A DNA stretch of 64,000 nucleotides, taken from NCBI RefSeq assembly GCF_003201655.1, contig NZ_QJJU01000002.1, positions 310,001-374,000 on the forward strand. Reading direction: 5' to 3'. The DNA comes from Mycolicibacterium moriokaense. Lineage in GTDB: Bacteria; Actinomycetota; Actinomycetes; Mycobacteriales; Mycobacteriaceae. A program made the translations under genes and the position numbers. Below are positions 51,344 to 62,693 of this stretch, piece by piece; within the stretch, counting starts at the first letter, position 1; the number at the start of each line of letters is the position of its first letter. Under the pieces are notes generated by a model, which was not told the origin of the DNA, ran no database searches, and worked only from the letters and a program-made list of their open reading frames with translations.

Positions 51344-51892
51344 TCAGCTCTCGGAAGGCGCGGCCGACTCGGCCGACTCGGCGGCCTCTGGGACCTCAAC
51401 TGCGGCCTCGGCGGCCTCGGCGGGCGCCTCAGCAGCCTCGGTGGACGCGTCGGCAGTCTCGGCAGGCGCCTCAGCCTCGGCCTTCTCCGCAGCCTTCTTG
51501 GCGGGTGCCTTCTTCTTCTTGGGCGTGGTGGCGTCGCCGGACGGTGCGCCGTCGGCCTCGGCCAGCGCGGCGTTGAACAGATCCAGCTTGCTGGGCTTGG
51601 GCTCCGCGACCTTCAGGGTGCCTTCAGCGCCGGGCAGCCCCTTGAACTTCTGCCAGTCGCCGGTGATCTTCAGCAGCTGCAGAACGGGTTCGGTCGGCTG
51701 GGCACCGACGCCGAGCCAGTACTGGGCCCGCTCCGAATCGATCTCGATGAGGCTGGGATCTTCCTTCGGGTGATACCGGCCGATGACCTCGATCGCGCGG
51801 CCGTCGCGGCGGGTGCGCGCGTCGGCGACGGAGATGCGGTATTGGGGATTGCGGATCTTGCCAAGCCGAGTGAGCTTGATCTTGACAGCCAT
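51344..51892 (-). CDS. rpsP: 30S ribosomal protein S16 with long Ala/Glu tail
   Basis: 182 residues. The first 80 or so are a normal S16 ([20 protein letters not shown], then [10 protein letters not shown]). The rest is a mycobacterial extension: a lysine-rich part [20 protein letters not shown] and then an alanine/glutamate run to the stop. The tail is probably disordered. ATG 51892 follows AGGAG. It is first in the rpsP-khpA-rimM-trmD operon. Confidence 0.96.
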   Translation of the reverse strand: MAVKIKLTRLGKIRNPQYRISVADARTRRDGRAIEVIGRYHPKEDPSLIEIDSERAQYWLGVGAQPTEPVLQLLKITGDWQKFKGLPGAEGTLKVAEPKPSKLDLFNAALAEADGAPSGDATTPKKKKAPAKKAAEKAEAEAPAETADASTEAAEAPAEAAEAAVEVPEAAESAESAAPSES

Positions 51893-52107
51893 GGTTAAGC
51901 GACTCCTGTGGTTGCCACGCTGCAATTCAGCGATCTCAGGCGGATTGCCCGGATCCGGTTTTGCCTTACGTGTGTGACCGCCGCGCAGCCGTAGTCGCGG
52001 GGCAGACAGCCGCCCATTGTGCCAGAACAGGCGGTACGGTTGGAAATCGCAACCCGGATGTCGGCGCGGACCTTTACAACTTCTTGCGCAAGTGTCACGC
52101 TCGCGGG

Positions 52108-52599
52108 ATGGATGACGCGGCCGCCCTGCTGGAGATCGAGGCGATCAAGCAGCTGAAGGCCCGGTACTGCCGCTACCTGGACACGAAGGACTGGGAGGCG
52201 TGGCGTGGGATATTCGCCGATGACTTCCTCAGCGATACCTCGCAGGCGGGCGGCAAGGTGATCCAAGGCGCCGATGACTTCGTCGCATTCACCCACAAGA
52301 ACCTTGGAAACCGCGCCACCGCACACCAGGTGCATGCACCGGAGATCGAGCTGACGTCGGCGACGACGGCGAGAGGCATCTGGGCGCTCGAAGATGTGGT
52401 CCGGTTGGCGCCGGGGGTGAATCTGCGCGGCTACGGCCACTACCAGGAAACCTACGAGAAGACCGAAGGGCAGTGGCGCATCACGAGCTCCAAGCTGACC
52501 AGGCTGCGGGAGGACATCTTCAACGTCTTCGTCTCGGTGTACCTCTCCGACCGGATCAAGAAGGCTGTGGGGATGGCCGCGCGCCGCAGGCTGCGGTAA
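52108..52599 (+). CDS. SnoaL/NTF2-like protein
   Basis: 163 residues in the cone-shaped SnoaL-like fold, recognised by [30 protein letters not shown] near the N-terminus and [22 protein letters not shown] near the end. Family members include cyclases, isomerases, dehydratases and non-enzymatic binding proteins. ATG 52108 is chosen because the family begins just there; the frame to 51961 runs into the rpsP promoter. It is followed by a methyltransferase gene on the same strand after 16 bp. Confidence 0.82.
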   Translation: MDDAAALLEIEAIKQLKARYCRYLDTKDWEAWRGIFADDFLSDTSQAGGKVIQGADDFVAFTHKNLGNRATAHQVHAPEIELTSATTARGIWALEDVVRLAPGVNLRGYGHYQETYEKTEGQWRITSSKLTRLREDIFNVFVSVYLSDRIKKAVGMAARRRLR

Positions 52600-52615
52600 C
52601 CGTCATGCTTGATCC

Positions 52616-53254
52616 ATGACGTCATTGCGCGAGCGGTTGTTGGCCACGGTGGCCGGGCAACTCGGCCGCCCACACGGAATCCTGAGTCCGCTCGTCGCAC
52701 GAGCACTGAACCGGGGAAACGAGACGGCGATCGCTGCCGCCGTTGACTCCGCGGAGATTGCGCGCGGCGCCGTCACCGCGGATATCGGTTTCGGCGGCGG
52801 TGCCGGACTGCAGCTGCTGCTCGACCGCGTCGGCGACGACGGCGTCGTGCACGGCATCGAAATCGCCGACGACATGCTGCGCCGCGCCGGGTCGAGATTC
52901 GGCCGCGACGTCCGGTCCGGCCGGTTGCGACTTTCGCCCGGCTCGCTGACCGAGCTTCCGTTGGAAGACAATTCGGTCGACGCGCTCATCACGGTCAACA
53001 CCGTGTACTTCATCTCCGAACTCGATGCGGCCTGCAAGGAACTCGCGCGGGTAGTGCGTCCTGGCGGACGTGCGGTGATCGGGATCGGCGATCCGGAGGT
53101 GATGGCACGGCTGCCGTTCACCCCGCACGGATTCACCATTCGACCCGTCGGTGAAATCGCTGCGGCCCTTCAGAATTCGGGCATGCAGGTCGAGCAGCGC
53201 AGGATCGACGAGAAGCCGATACCGCGTCACCTGTTCATTGGCAGGCGTGACTGA
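52616..53254 (+). CDS. Class I SAM-dependent methyltransferase
   Basis: 212 residues with the SAM motif ADIGFGGGAGLQLLLD, the acidic strand-2 end GIEIADDM, ELPLEDNSVDALITVNTVYFI and RVVRPGGRAVIGIGD, in the order of a ubiquinone/menaquinone-type small-molecule methyltransferase. No acceptor can be named. It is likely co-transcribed with the SnoaL-like gene and converges with the second SnoaL-like gene, five bases apart. Confidence 0.85.
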   Translation: MTSLRERLLATVAGQLGRPHGILSPLVARALNRGNETAIAAAVDSAEIARGAVTADIGFGGGAGLQLLLDRVGDDGVVHGIEIADDMLRRAGSRFGRDVRSGRLRLSPGSLTELPLEDNSVDALITVNTVYFISELDAACKELARVVRPGGRAVIGIGDPEVMARLPFTPHGFTIRPVGEIAAALQNSGMQVEQRRIDEKPIPRHLFIGRRD

Positions 53255-53259
53255 CGGCG

Positions 53260-53697
53260 CTACAGCATCTTGTCGAAGCACTTCTCCTCGACGCGGCGGG
53301 TCATTCGCCAACCGTCGGGTGTGCGGATGAACTCGTCGACGTACCACAGCCCGCAGAACATGATCTGGTTCTTCTCCCCGGCGAACACCATCGGGTTGAA
53401 GCAGAAGGTGCGCGACGACGCGGTGTCGCCATCGATGCGCACGTCGAAGTTGCCCAGCATGTGGGCATGCGCCTGGAAAATTTTCGGCAGCGTCTCGGCT
53501 AGCCACGCCTTCACCTCGGGGAAGCGACCGTCGATCCCGCCCATCGCCCGATAGTCGATATATGCGTCCGAAGTGAACACGCGATCGAGATCGTCGAATT
53601 GTCGTCCGTCGATGGCGGTCGAGTAGTCGATCAGCAGCTGCTGAATCTCGAACCGATCCGAAATCTCCTCCAGGCTCAACATGCGTCGATTGAACAC
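53260..53697 (-). CDS. SnoaL/NTF2-like protein (Rv2910c position)
   Basis: 145 residues with the same general fold as the 52108 gene (ISDRFEIQQLLIDYSTAIDGRQFDDLDRVF, later WRMTRRVEEKC). It is close in length to Rv2910c, which lies at this place beside dacB2 in M. tuberculosis. Function unknown; a small hydrophobic ligand in the cone is likely. ATG 53697 lies 31 bp from the divergent dacB start. Confidence 0.82.
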   Translation of the reverse strand: MFNRRMLSLEEISDRFEIQQLLIDYSTAIDGRQFDDLDRVFTSDAYIDYRAMGGIDGRFPEVKAWLAETLPKIFQAHAHMLGNFDVRIDGDTASSRTFCFNPMVFAGEKNQIMFCGLWYVDEFIRTPDGWRMTRRVEEKCFDKML

Positions 53698-53728
53698 GAT
53701 CAGGCGGCGAGGTTAGGCTGCGGGACTC

Positions 53729-54607
53729 ATGGGGAGGTTAATCGCGGTCATCACCGCATGCGTGAGTCTGATCCTGCTGTCCGTGTCGCCTGCCGCCTGG
53801 GCCGATGCGGACATCCAGCCTGTCGGCAGCGCGCCGATTCCCGACGGCCCCGCTCCGGCGTGGATTGTCGCCGATATGGACACCGGTCAGGTGCTGGCAG
53901 GCCGCGACATGGATATCGCCCATCCACCCGCGAGCACGATCAAGACGCTACTGGCGCTCACCGCACTCGACGAGTTGCCGGATCTGGATGCGACGGTCGT
54001 CGGCACCGCGGCCGACACCCAAGTCGAGTGCAACTGTGCGGGCGTCAAACCGGGTGGCACCTACACCGCCCGCCAACTGCTCGACGCCGTGCTGCTTGTT
54101 TCGGGCAACGACGCCGCCAATGCGCTCGCCGACATGATCGGCGGTTACGACACCGCGGTGGCGAAGATGAACGCCAAGGCCGCGTCCATCGGCGCGGTGA
54201 ACACGCACGCGTCGACGCCGTCGGGGCTCGACGGACCGGGTGGCTCAGGGCTCATCACGCCGAGAGACCTGGCGATCATCTTCCGCGCCGCGATGGCCAA
54301 CCCGACATTCGCGCAGATCACTTCGCAGCCGGTGGCCATGTTCCCGTCCGGCGCCGGCGAGAAGCCGCTTGTCAACGAGGACGAGATGCTCCACCGCTAC
54401 CCGGGCGCGCTCGGCGGCAAGACCGGCTTCACCGACGCCGCCAAGAAGACGTTCGTCGCCGCGGCTGATCGAGGCGGACGCCGCCTGGTGATCGCCATGA
54501 TGTACGGGCTGATCAAAGAGGGCGGCCCGAACTACTGGGATCAGGCCGCGGGGTTGTTTGACTGGGGCTTCGCTCAGGATCCTAAGGTCAGCGTCGGCTC
54601 ACTTTAA
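53729..54607 (+). CDS. dacB2: D-alanyl-D-alanine carboxypeptidase, first tandem copy
   Basis: 292 residues with a signal peptide and the three active-site motifs of low-molecular-weight PBPs: STIK at 69-72, SGN at 125-127 and KTG in GGKTGFT. It trims the terminal D-alanine of peptidoglycan stem peptides outside the membrane. A cysteine pair ECNC is shared with the second copy. The length is that of M. tuberculosis DacB2 (Rv2911), so this is probably the orthologue. A homologue follows directly. Confidence 0.9.
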   Translation: MGRLIAVITACVSLILLSVSPAAWADADIQPVGSAPIPDGPAPAWIVADMDTGQVLAGRDMDIAHPPASTIKTLLALTALDELPDLDATVVGTAADTQVECNCAGVKPGGTYTARQLLDAVLLVSGNDAANALADMIGGYDTAVAKMNAKAASIGAVNTHASTPSGLDGPGGSGLITPRDLAIIFRAAMANPTFAQITSQPVAMFPSGAGEKPLVNEDEMLHRYPGALGGKTGFTDAAKKTFVAAADRGGRRLVIAMMYGLIKEGGPNYWDQAAGLFDWGFAQDPKVSVGSL

Positions 54608-54669
54608 GTTGCTGAATCGCAACGCATCCGAGACCTCGTCGGCAAACGCGACGGATACTGTCGGCATTC

Positions 54670-55506
54670 GTGCGAAAATTGCTGGCCGCGTTGGCTATTG
54701 CGCTGACTGCGACCACCATGGTCGCTCCCCCGGCCGTCGGTCAACCACTGGCGGAGCCCGCGAGCGCCACCAACGTACCCGACGTGCCCGCGCGCGCGTG
54801 GCTTTTGGCCGACCCGGACAGCGGCCGAATCCTGGCCTCCAACAACCCTTATGAGTCGCATGCCCCGGCAAGCACCATCAAACCGTTGCTCGCCATGGTC
54901 GTCCTCGACCAGCTGCCGCTCAATGCGGTGATCCGTGCCAGTTCGGCAGCTACCGATGTGGAATGCTCGTGCGTCGGGGTGAAAGCGGGCCGGTCATACA
55001 CGGTGCGTCAGTTACTCGACGGCCTGCTGCTGGTGTCGGGCAACGATGCCGCCAACACTTTGGCCGACGGCCTGGGCGGTTATCAGATCGCCGTCGCGAA
55101 GATGAACGCCAAGGCCGCCGCGATCGGCGCCCGCAACACTCACGCGTCTTCGCCGTCGGGGCTGGACGGCCCAGGGATGGAGTCGGTTACCTCGCCATAC
55201 GATTTGGCGGTGATTTACCGTGAGGCGCTGCGGTATCCGGCGTTCGCGGCGATCGTGCGCCAGTCGTCATCACTGTTCCCCACCGACACCGGGCCACATG
55301 AGATCGACTCCCAGAACGAGTTACTGAAGCGCTATCCCGGGACCCTGGTCGGCAAGACGGGCTACACCGACCTGGCTCAGAAGACCTTCGTCGCCGCGGC
55401 ACAGCGCGGCGGGCACCGGCTCGTGGTCGTCGAGATGTACGGGGACACTGACCAATTCGGTCCGGCCATCGGCCTGTTCGACTGGGGCTTCAGCCAATAC
55501 GGCTAG
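54670..55506 (+). CDS. D-alanyl-D-alanine carboxypeptidase, second tandem copy
   Basis: 278 residues from GTG 54670, with signal peptide, STIK at 68-71, VSGNDAAN and VGKTGYT. It follows the first copy by 62 bp and shares runs such as AKMNAKAA and LFDWGF, so the pair is a tandem duplication. Sequence differences are spread evenly, suggesting an old event and possibly different expression or substrate preference. It ends just before a strong hairpin repeat. Confidence 0.9.
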   Translation: MRKLLAALAIALTATTMVAPPAVGQPLAEPASATNVPDVPARAWLLADPDSGRILASNNPYESHAPASTIKPLLAMVVLDQLPLNAVIRASSAATDVECSCVGVKAGRSYTVRQLLDGLLLVSGNDAANTLADGLGGYQIAVAKMNAKAAAIGARNTHASSPSGLDGPGMESVTSPYDLAVIYREALRYPAFAAIVRQSSSLFPTDTGPHEIDSQNELLKRYPGTLVGKTGYTDLAQKTFVAAAQRGGHRLVVVEMYGDTDQFGPAIGLFDWGFSQYG

Positions 55507-55514
55507 CCAGGATT

Positions 55515-55578
55515 GCGCGAGCAGACGCAAAAGGCCCCGAAATTCCGGCGTGTCGGGGCCTTTTGTGTCTGCTCGCGC
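55515..55578. repeat. GAGCAGACGCAAA palindromic repeat, copy 2, acting as bidirectional terminator
   Basis: Arms of 26 bases (55515-55540 and 55553-55578) pair almost perfectly around a 12-base loop and end with TTTTG on one side and AAAAG on the other. The element lies between two convergent genes, so it can end transcription from both. Arms and loop are of the same family as 19954-20011. Confidence 0.85.
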
Positions 55579-56645
55579 TAGAAAACGCGCCCGCGCAGAA
55601 TGACCCTGGCGGGGTTGTTGATCACGTCGACGCCCGACCGCGGATCCTCGGCGTAGCAGACCAAGTCGGCACTGGCCCCGTGCTCCAGACCGGGTCGCCC
55701 CAACCACTCTCGCGCGGTCCAACTGGCCGCGCCAAGCGCCTCGGTGGCACTCATGCCGATGCCCTTGAGCGCCTCGATCTCCTCGGCGATCCGACCGTGC
55801 GCGACGGTGCTGCCCGCGTCGGTTCCCGCGTAGATCGGTATGCCGGCCTCACGCGCGGCGCCGATCCGCGGATAGCACGTGGCGTAGAGGTCAATCATGT
55901 GCCGCGCGTATGTCGGATACTTCTCCCCCGCATCGGCGATGCCGGGAAAGTTCTCGATGTTGATCAGCGTGGGGACAAGCGCGGTGCCGTGCTCGACCAT
56001 CAACTCGATCGTTTCGTCGGTCAGCCCGGTGCCGTGTTCGATGCAGTCGATTCCCCCATTGATGAGACCCGGGAGTGCGTCCTCGCTGAACACGTGCGCC
56101 GTGACCCTCGCACCATTGTCATGGGCCGCGTCGATTGCCTTCTTGAGGATGTCGTCGGCCCACACCGGCGCCAGGTCGCCGGTATCGCGGTCGATCCAGT
56201 CGCCAACGAGTTTGACCCAACCGTCACCCCAGCGGGCCTGCTCGGCCACTGCGGCGGGCAGCTGCGACTCGTCCTCCAGTTCGATGGCGAACCCGCGCTG
56301 GTACCGCCGTGGTCTGGCCAGATGCCTGCCGTGACGGATGATGCGGGGCAAGTCGTCATGGTCGTCAAGGCTGCGCGTGTCGGTCGGCGAGCCGGCGTCC
56401 CGCAGCAGCAGCGCACCAGCGTCGCGCTCGGTCTTGGCCTGTTCGATCGCGTCGTCGAGTTCGATGGCGCCGTGGACGCCAAGCCCGACGTGGCAGTGCG
56501 CGTCGACAAGGCCGGGCACGATCCAGCCTCCGTCAAACACTGTCTCGGCGTCTTCGACCGGTTCGGCGCTCAGCGTGCCGTCGACGATCCACCACTCCAC
56601 CGGCTCGCCGTCGGGGAGCCCAAGACCGCGGACGTGAAGACGCAC
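55578..56645 (-). CDS. Metal-dependent amidohydrolase (Rv2915c-like)
   Basis: 355 residues. The metal motif HCH is in VDAHCHVGLG, a bridging-lysine candidate is in GWVKLVGDW, later metal histidines are in HVFSEDA and IEHGTG, and the catalytic aspartate is in YAGTDAGS. This is the imidazolonepropionase/prolidase-like branch of the amidohydrolases. The natural substrate is unknown. It follows ffh by five bases and can be co-transcribed with it, as at this position in M. tuberculosis (Rv2915c-ffh). Confidence 0.87.
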   Translation of the reverse strand: MRLHVRGLGLPDGEPVEWWIVDGTLSAEPVEDAETVFDGGWIVPGLVDAHCHVGLGVHGAIELDDAIEQAKTERDAGALLLRDAGSPTDTRSLDDHDDLPRIIRHGRHLARPRRYQRGFAIELEDESQLPAAVAEQARWGDGWVKLVGDWIDRDTGDLAPVWADDILKKAIDAAHDNGARVTAHVFSEDALPGLINGGIDCIEHGTGLTDETIELMVEHGTALVPTLINIENFPGIADAGEKYPTYARHMIDLYATCYPRIGAAREAGIPIYAGTDAGSTVAHGRIAEEIEALKGIGMSATEALGAASWTAREWLGRPGLEHGASADLVCYAEDPRSGVDVINNPARVILRGRVF

Positions 56646-56650
56646 GCGCG

Positions 56651-58207
56651 CTAGTTGTTTCCGGGGAACTTCAGCTTCGACAGGTCGATGTCGGCAAGGC
56701 CGGGCGGCAGCTCGTCCAGACCCTTGGGCATGTTCGACAGATCGGGGAAGCCCGCAGGCATGTTCCCCGCCATCGGGTTACGCGGCGGCGTCGGGCCGCT
56801 CACCTTTTTGCGGCCTTTCTGCCCTTTCTTCTTGTTCTTGGCGGCCTTGCGGGAAGAACCCTTGCGGCCGAACGGCATTCCCATCTGACCGGCCATCTGC
56901 GACATCATCTTGCGGGCGTCGAAGAACCGGTCGACGAGCTGATTTACTTCGGAGACCGCGACGCCCGAACCGTTGGCGATCCGGAGCCGGCGAGACGCGT
57001 TGATGATCTTCGGGTCGGCCCGCTCGGCGGGTGTCATGCCTCGGATGATCGCCTGCACACGGTCGAGTTGGCTGTCGTCGACCGCGGCCAGCGCCTCCTT
57101 CATCTGGCCTGCGCCGGGCAGCATGCCGAGCAGATTGCCGATCGGGCCCATCTTGCGGATGGCCAGCATCTGCTCGAGGAAGTCCTCCAGAGTGAGCTCG
57201 CCCGAGCCGATCTTGGCGGCGGCGGCTTCGGCCTGTTCGGCGTCGAAGTGTTGCTCGGCCTGCTCGATGAGGCTGAGCACGTCACCCATGCCGAGAATGC
57301 GGCCAGCCATCCGGTCGGGATGGAAGACGTCGAAGTCCTCGAGCTTCTCCCCGCTCGACGCGAACAGGATCGGCACACCGGTGACCTCGCGCACGGACAG
57401 CGCAGCGCCACCACGGGCGTCACCGTCCAGCTTGGTCAGCACGACGCCGGTGAAGCCGACGCCCTCGCGGAACGCCTCGGCGGTGGTGACGGCGTCCTGG
57501 CCGATCATCGCGTCGAGCACGAAGATCACTTCGTCGGGGTCGACGGCGGCCCGGATGGCCGCGGCCTGGCCCATCAGTTCGTCATCGATGCCGAGTCGGC
57601 CCGCGGTGTCGACGACGACGACGTCGTAGTGCTTGGCCTTGGCCTCGGCAAGACCGGCCGCCGCCACGGCCACCGGGTCGCCATGCCCGGCCTGTTCCGA
57701 GCCTTCCGTCGACACGCCGGGATGCGGCGCGAAGACGTGCACGCCAGCACGCTCGCCGACGATCTGCAGCTGGTTCACCGCACCGGGGCGCTGCAGGTCA
57801 CACGCCACGAGCAGCGGTGTATGGCCCTGTCCGTTAAGCCATTTCGCGAGCTTGCCGGCCAGGGTTGTCTTACCGGAACCCTGCAGACCGGCAAGCATGA
57901 TCACCGTCGGCGGGTCCTTGGCGAAGGCCAGTTGGCGGGTCTCGCCGCCGAGGATGGCGACAAGCTCCTCGTTGACGATCTTGACGACCTGCTGCGCCGG
58001 GTTGAGCGCACCGGAGACCTCGGCGCCCTTGGCGCGGTCCTTGATGCGGGCGACGAATGCGCGCACCACCTGAAGCGAGACGTCGGCTTCCAGCAGTGCC
58101 AACCGGATCTCGCGGGTGGTCGCGTCGACGTCGGCGTCGGTCAGCCGACCCTTGCCACGCAGCCCCTGCAGGGCACCGGTCAACCGGTCGGACAGCGATT
58201 CAAACAC
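56651..58207 (-). CDS. ffh: Signal recognition particle protein Ffh
   Basis: 518 residues from GTG 58207 (VFESLSDRLTGALQGLRGKG), the normal Ffh start. The NG domain has GLQGSGKTTLAGKLA, DTAGR and TKLDGDARGG, and a methionine-rich M domain follows with QMLAIRKMGPIGNLLGMLPG. The C-terminus is extended by a lysine-rich and a proline-rich part. With 4.5S RNA it directs membrane-protein translation to FtsY, whose gene is also in the window. The extra frame to 58306 overlaps glnD and is rejected. Confidence 0.96.
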   Translation of the reverse strand: MFESLSDRLTGALQGLRGKGRLTDADVDATTREIRLALLEADVSLQVVRAFVARIKDRAKGAEVSGALNPAQQVVKIVNEELVAILGGETRQLAFAKDPPTVIMLAGLQGSGKTTLAGKLAKWLNGQGHTPLLVACDLQRPGAVNQLQIVGERAGVHVFAPHPGVSTEGSEQAGHGDPVAVAAAGLAEAKAKHYDVVVVDTAGRLGIDDELMGQAAAIRAAVDPDEVIFVLDAMIGQDAVTTAEAFREGVGFTGVVLTKLDGDARGGAALSVREVTGVPILFASSGEKLEDFDVFHPDRMAGRILGMGDVLSLIEQAEQHFDAEQAEAAAAKIGSGELTLEDFLEQMLAIRKMGPIGNLLGMLPGAGQMKEALAAVDDSQLDRVQAIIRGMTPAERADPKIINASRRLRIANGSGVAVSEVNQLVDRFFDARKMMSQMAGQMGMPFGRKGSSRKAAKNKKKGQKGRKKVSGPTPPRNPMAGNMPAGFPDLSNMPKGLDELPPGLADIDLSKLKFPGNN

Positions 58208-58217
58208 GCCGACCAGC

Positions 58218-60719
58218 CTAGCTGGCTTCCGAAACCGGCTTTGCGGGCGCGGGCGCAGGCAGCACGGCGAAGAGGTCATGCTCGAGCTCGTCGCGGACTG
58301 ACGCAAGGGCCGGTGCTGTGTCCGAATCGCCGTCTCCGACGGCGGTGATGCCGAACACGTCGACGACCGACGAACCCAGCGTGGTGACCTTCGCCCACGC
58401 GATGTCCACGCTGTCGCGTTCGAACACGGCCGTCAGCCTCGCCAATAGGCCGGTGCGATCCGTCGATCGGATCTGCACGACGACCTCACCCGGCTCGGGC
58501 CCCTCGGACCAGAGAATCCGCGGCGGTGCGGTGGCGTGGTTGATCGGCACCGCATCCGGTATCTCCCCGGCGCGGGTGGTGCCGTGCTGTGCCACATCGT
58601 GGTCGCGTTTGTCCAGCGAGGCCAGCACGTCAAGGTCACCCTCAAGCGCGAGGATGAACTGCTGGCGAAGCAGCTCGGCGGCAGGCGGTGAACCGAAATG
58701 CGGTGACACAACGAAAGTGTTGATGGCCGAACCCTCATGACCGTTCACTGACGCCGAGTGCACGCGAAGCGAATTGAGCGCAAGCACGCCTGCGGCCTTG
58801 GACAACAGGCCCCGACGGTCAGGCGCGATCATCGTCACGTTGTAGATGTGCTGGCCGTCGCCGGGGGTCAATTCGACGTGCACGCCGATATCCGAGGCCA
58901 ACGAAAGATAGCGCGGGTCAATCGGATCGGGAGTCGGAAGCGGTTCGCCGGCCATCACCAGACGGCAGCGCCGAACCAGGTCACCGATCAGCGATGCCTT
59001 CCAGTCGCCCCACACGCCGGGACCCGTTGCAAGCGAATCCGCCTCGGCCAGCACCTGCAGCAGCTCCAAGAGCACTGCGTCGCCGTCGAGCGCGTCGACC
59101 ACCGCCGCGATGGTCTTGGGGTCCTGCAGATCCCGTCGCGTCGCGGTGTGTGGCAGTAGCAGGTGATGGCGGACCACCCTCGACAGCAGTTCGACGTCGG
59201 ACGGCCACAGACCGAGCCTGGTGCCGATCTGGGTGGCCAACTCGGCTCCGATGACGCTGTGGTCGCCGCCGCGGCCCTTGCCGATGTCGTGGCAGAGCGC
59301 ACCGAGCATCAACAAGTCGGGCCGGGATACCCGGGTGGTGAATGCGCTTGCCCGCGAGACGGTTTCGACAAGATGACGGTCAACCGTCCAGATGTGCACG
59401 ACGTCGCGCGGAGGGAGATCCCGCACGGCACCCCACTCAGGGAACAGCCGTCCCCATAACCCGGTGCGGTCGAGCGCCTCGATGGTGGCCACCGCAGGCT
59501 GGCCTGCGGCCAGCATCACCAGCAGGTCCTTGAGCGCCTGACGCGGCCACGGCGTGCGCAGCTCCGGCGCGGTCTCGGTGAGCCGGGCAAGGGTTGACGC
59601 GGCGATCGGCAACCCGGTGGTGGCCGACGCCGCTGCGACCCGCAGGATCAGGCCGGGGTCGCGGTCCGGGCGGGCGTCTCGGGCCAGGATCACCTCGCCG
59701 GCGAACTCGATGACACCCTCGTCAAGAGGGCGACGCACGGGGCGCTTGAATGCGGCCAGCCCGCGGCGCGGCAGCGCGTTGGCCGCGGTGCGCAGCCCGG
59801 TGTCGACGTAATAGCTGACCGTGCGGGCGGCGTCAGAAAGTGTGCGCGCCAAGTCGAACCGGTCACCGATGTGCAACGCAGCGCCGATCTCATCGGCGTG
59901 CTGGGCCAGCAGCAGTTCCCGACCGCGACCCGACACCCGGTGCAGTTCGGTGCGCACGTTGAGCAGCGCCATATGCGCCTCGCCCAGCGTGCCGGTCGGC
60001 GAAGCCAGCGAGCGGCTCGGATAGACGTCGGCGAGCTGCGCGATAGCCAACGCGTTGAGCAACTGTACGTCGCGTAAGCCGCCGCGGCCGCACTTCAGGT
60101 CGGGCTCGGCGCGGTGGGCGATCTGACCGCTGCGCTGCCATCGCGACTCGGTGTGCGCGACGAGTTCGTCGAAACGCGAGGCGATTCCGGTACGCCACTG
60201 CCGACGGGCCCCACCGATGAGCAGTGACGACAGGTCGGAGTCGCCCGCAATGTGCCGCACCTCGAGCATGGCTAAACCCGCGGAGATGTCCTCGCCTGCG
60301 ACCGTCATCGCTTCGGGCACGGTGCGCACGCTGTGGTCGATCCGAATATTCGCGTCCCACAACGGATACCAAAGCAACTCGGCGACCTGACCGACGATGT
60401 CGCGAGGCATGTTGTCGTGCAACAGCATCAAATCAAGGTCCGAGTACGGCAGCAGTTCTCCGCGCCCCAGCCCACCGGTGGCGACGATCGCGAAGCCGCT
60501 GGTTGCGGTGACTCCGATCTCCGTGGCCTTTGTCGTGAGCCAGAAATCGTGCAAATCCAGCAGCGCGTCGCGTAGCCCTGCCGAGTCCAGTTGGCGCGCG
60601 CCGCCCGCGAGCAGGTTTTCGGATGCGGTGGCGAGATCGGTCGCCGGACGTAACGAGCCCGCCGCCGGGGCCTCCCATCGAGAGGCGCCGGCGGCGGGAT
60701 CTGGTGTCTGCTCCGTCAT
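58218..60719 (-). CDS. glnD: GlnD, PII nucleotidyltransferase/deuridylylating-type enzyme
   Basis: 833 residues in the GlnD order: nucleotidyltransferase domain with [16 protein letters not shown] (82-97), HD domain with [12 protein letters not shown], and two C-terminal ACT domains (around [16 protein letters not shown] and [15 protein letters not shown]). It modifies the PII protein GlnB at Y51 in response to nitrogen status; actinobacterial GlnD adds AMP rather than UMP. It follows glnB and amt in the operon, after 76 bp. Confidence 0.95.
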   Translation of the reverse strand: MTEQTPDPAAGASRWEAPAAGSLRPATDLATASENLLAGGARQLDSAGLRDALLDLHDFWLTTKATEIGVTATSGFAIVATGGLGRGELLPYSDLDLMLLHDNMPRDIVGQVAELLWYPLWDANIRIDHSVRTVPEAMTVAGEDISAGLAMLEVRHIAGDSDLSSLLIGGARRQWRTGIASRFDELVAHTESRWQRSGQIAHRAEPDLKCGRGGLRDVQLLNALAIAQLADVYPSRSLASPTGTLGEAHMALLNVRTELHRVSGRGRELLLAQHADEIGAALHIGDRFDLARTLSDAARTVSYYVDTGLRTAANALPRRGLAAFKRPVRRPLDEGVIEFAGEVILARDARPDRDPGLILRVAAASATTGLPIAASTLARLTETAPELRTPWPRQALKDLLVMLAAGQPAVATIEALDRTGLWGRLFPEWGAVRDLPPRDVVHIWTVDRHLVETVSRASAFTTRVSRPDLLMLGALCHDIGKGRGGDHSVIGAELATQIGTRLGLWPSDVELLSRVVRHHLLLPHTATRRDLQDPKTIAAVVDALDGDAVLLELLQVLAEADSLATGPGVWGDWKASLIGDLVRRCRLVMAGEPLPTPDPIDPRYLSLASDIGVHVELTPGDGQHIYNVTMIAPDRRGLLSKAAGVLALNSLRVHSASVNGHEGSAINTFVVSPHFGSPPAAELLRQQFILALEGDLDVLASLDKRDHDVAQHGTTRAGEIPDAVPINHATAPPRILWSEGPEPGEVVVQIRSTDRTGLLARLTAVFERDSVDIAWAKVTTLGSSVVDVFGITAVGDGDSDTAPALASVRDELEHDLFAVLPAPAPAKPVSEAS

Positions 60720-60795
60720 TTCGAGTCCTCCCCGGCCTTACCTATTAACGCTCACGGTGCACGGCCGGGAGACGAGGTCTCATTTCAGATGCGGC

Positions 60796-62519
<1,724 letters not shown>

Positions 62520-62619
62520 TCGCCATTTCCTCCTTTGGCCATGGTTCGGCCGCACGGGGCGCGACCGTAACCTGGTCCAAGACAATGCTGAGTGGTTGTT
62601 TCATATAAGACGCTGCGGT

Positions 62620-62667
62620 GTTTCGCTCATGTGAACGGATGCGCCGCAAACGTTTCGGCGGTGTTAC
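62620..62667 (-). promoter_or_regulatory. GlnR boxes upstream of amt-glnB-glnD
   Basis: On the minus strand GTAAC-accgcc-GAAAC (62652-62667) fits the actinobacterial GlnR consensus GTnAC-n6-GAAAC fully. TTCAC-atgagc-GAAAC (62620-62635) fits it in nine of ten positions. The centres are 32 bp apart. They are 100-150 bp before the amt start, the expected place for activation under nitrogen limitation. Confidence 0.75.
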
Positions 62668-62693
62668 ATCACGTGTTTCTCGACAGCTGTTTG

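Noticed and set aside
57068..58348. Plus-strand open frame of 426 codons opposite ffh
   Set aside because: ffh is certain from its GTPase motifs. The antisense frame has no support.
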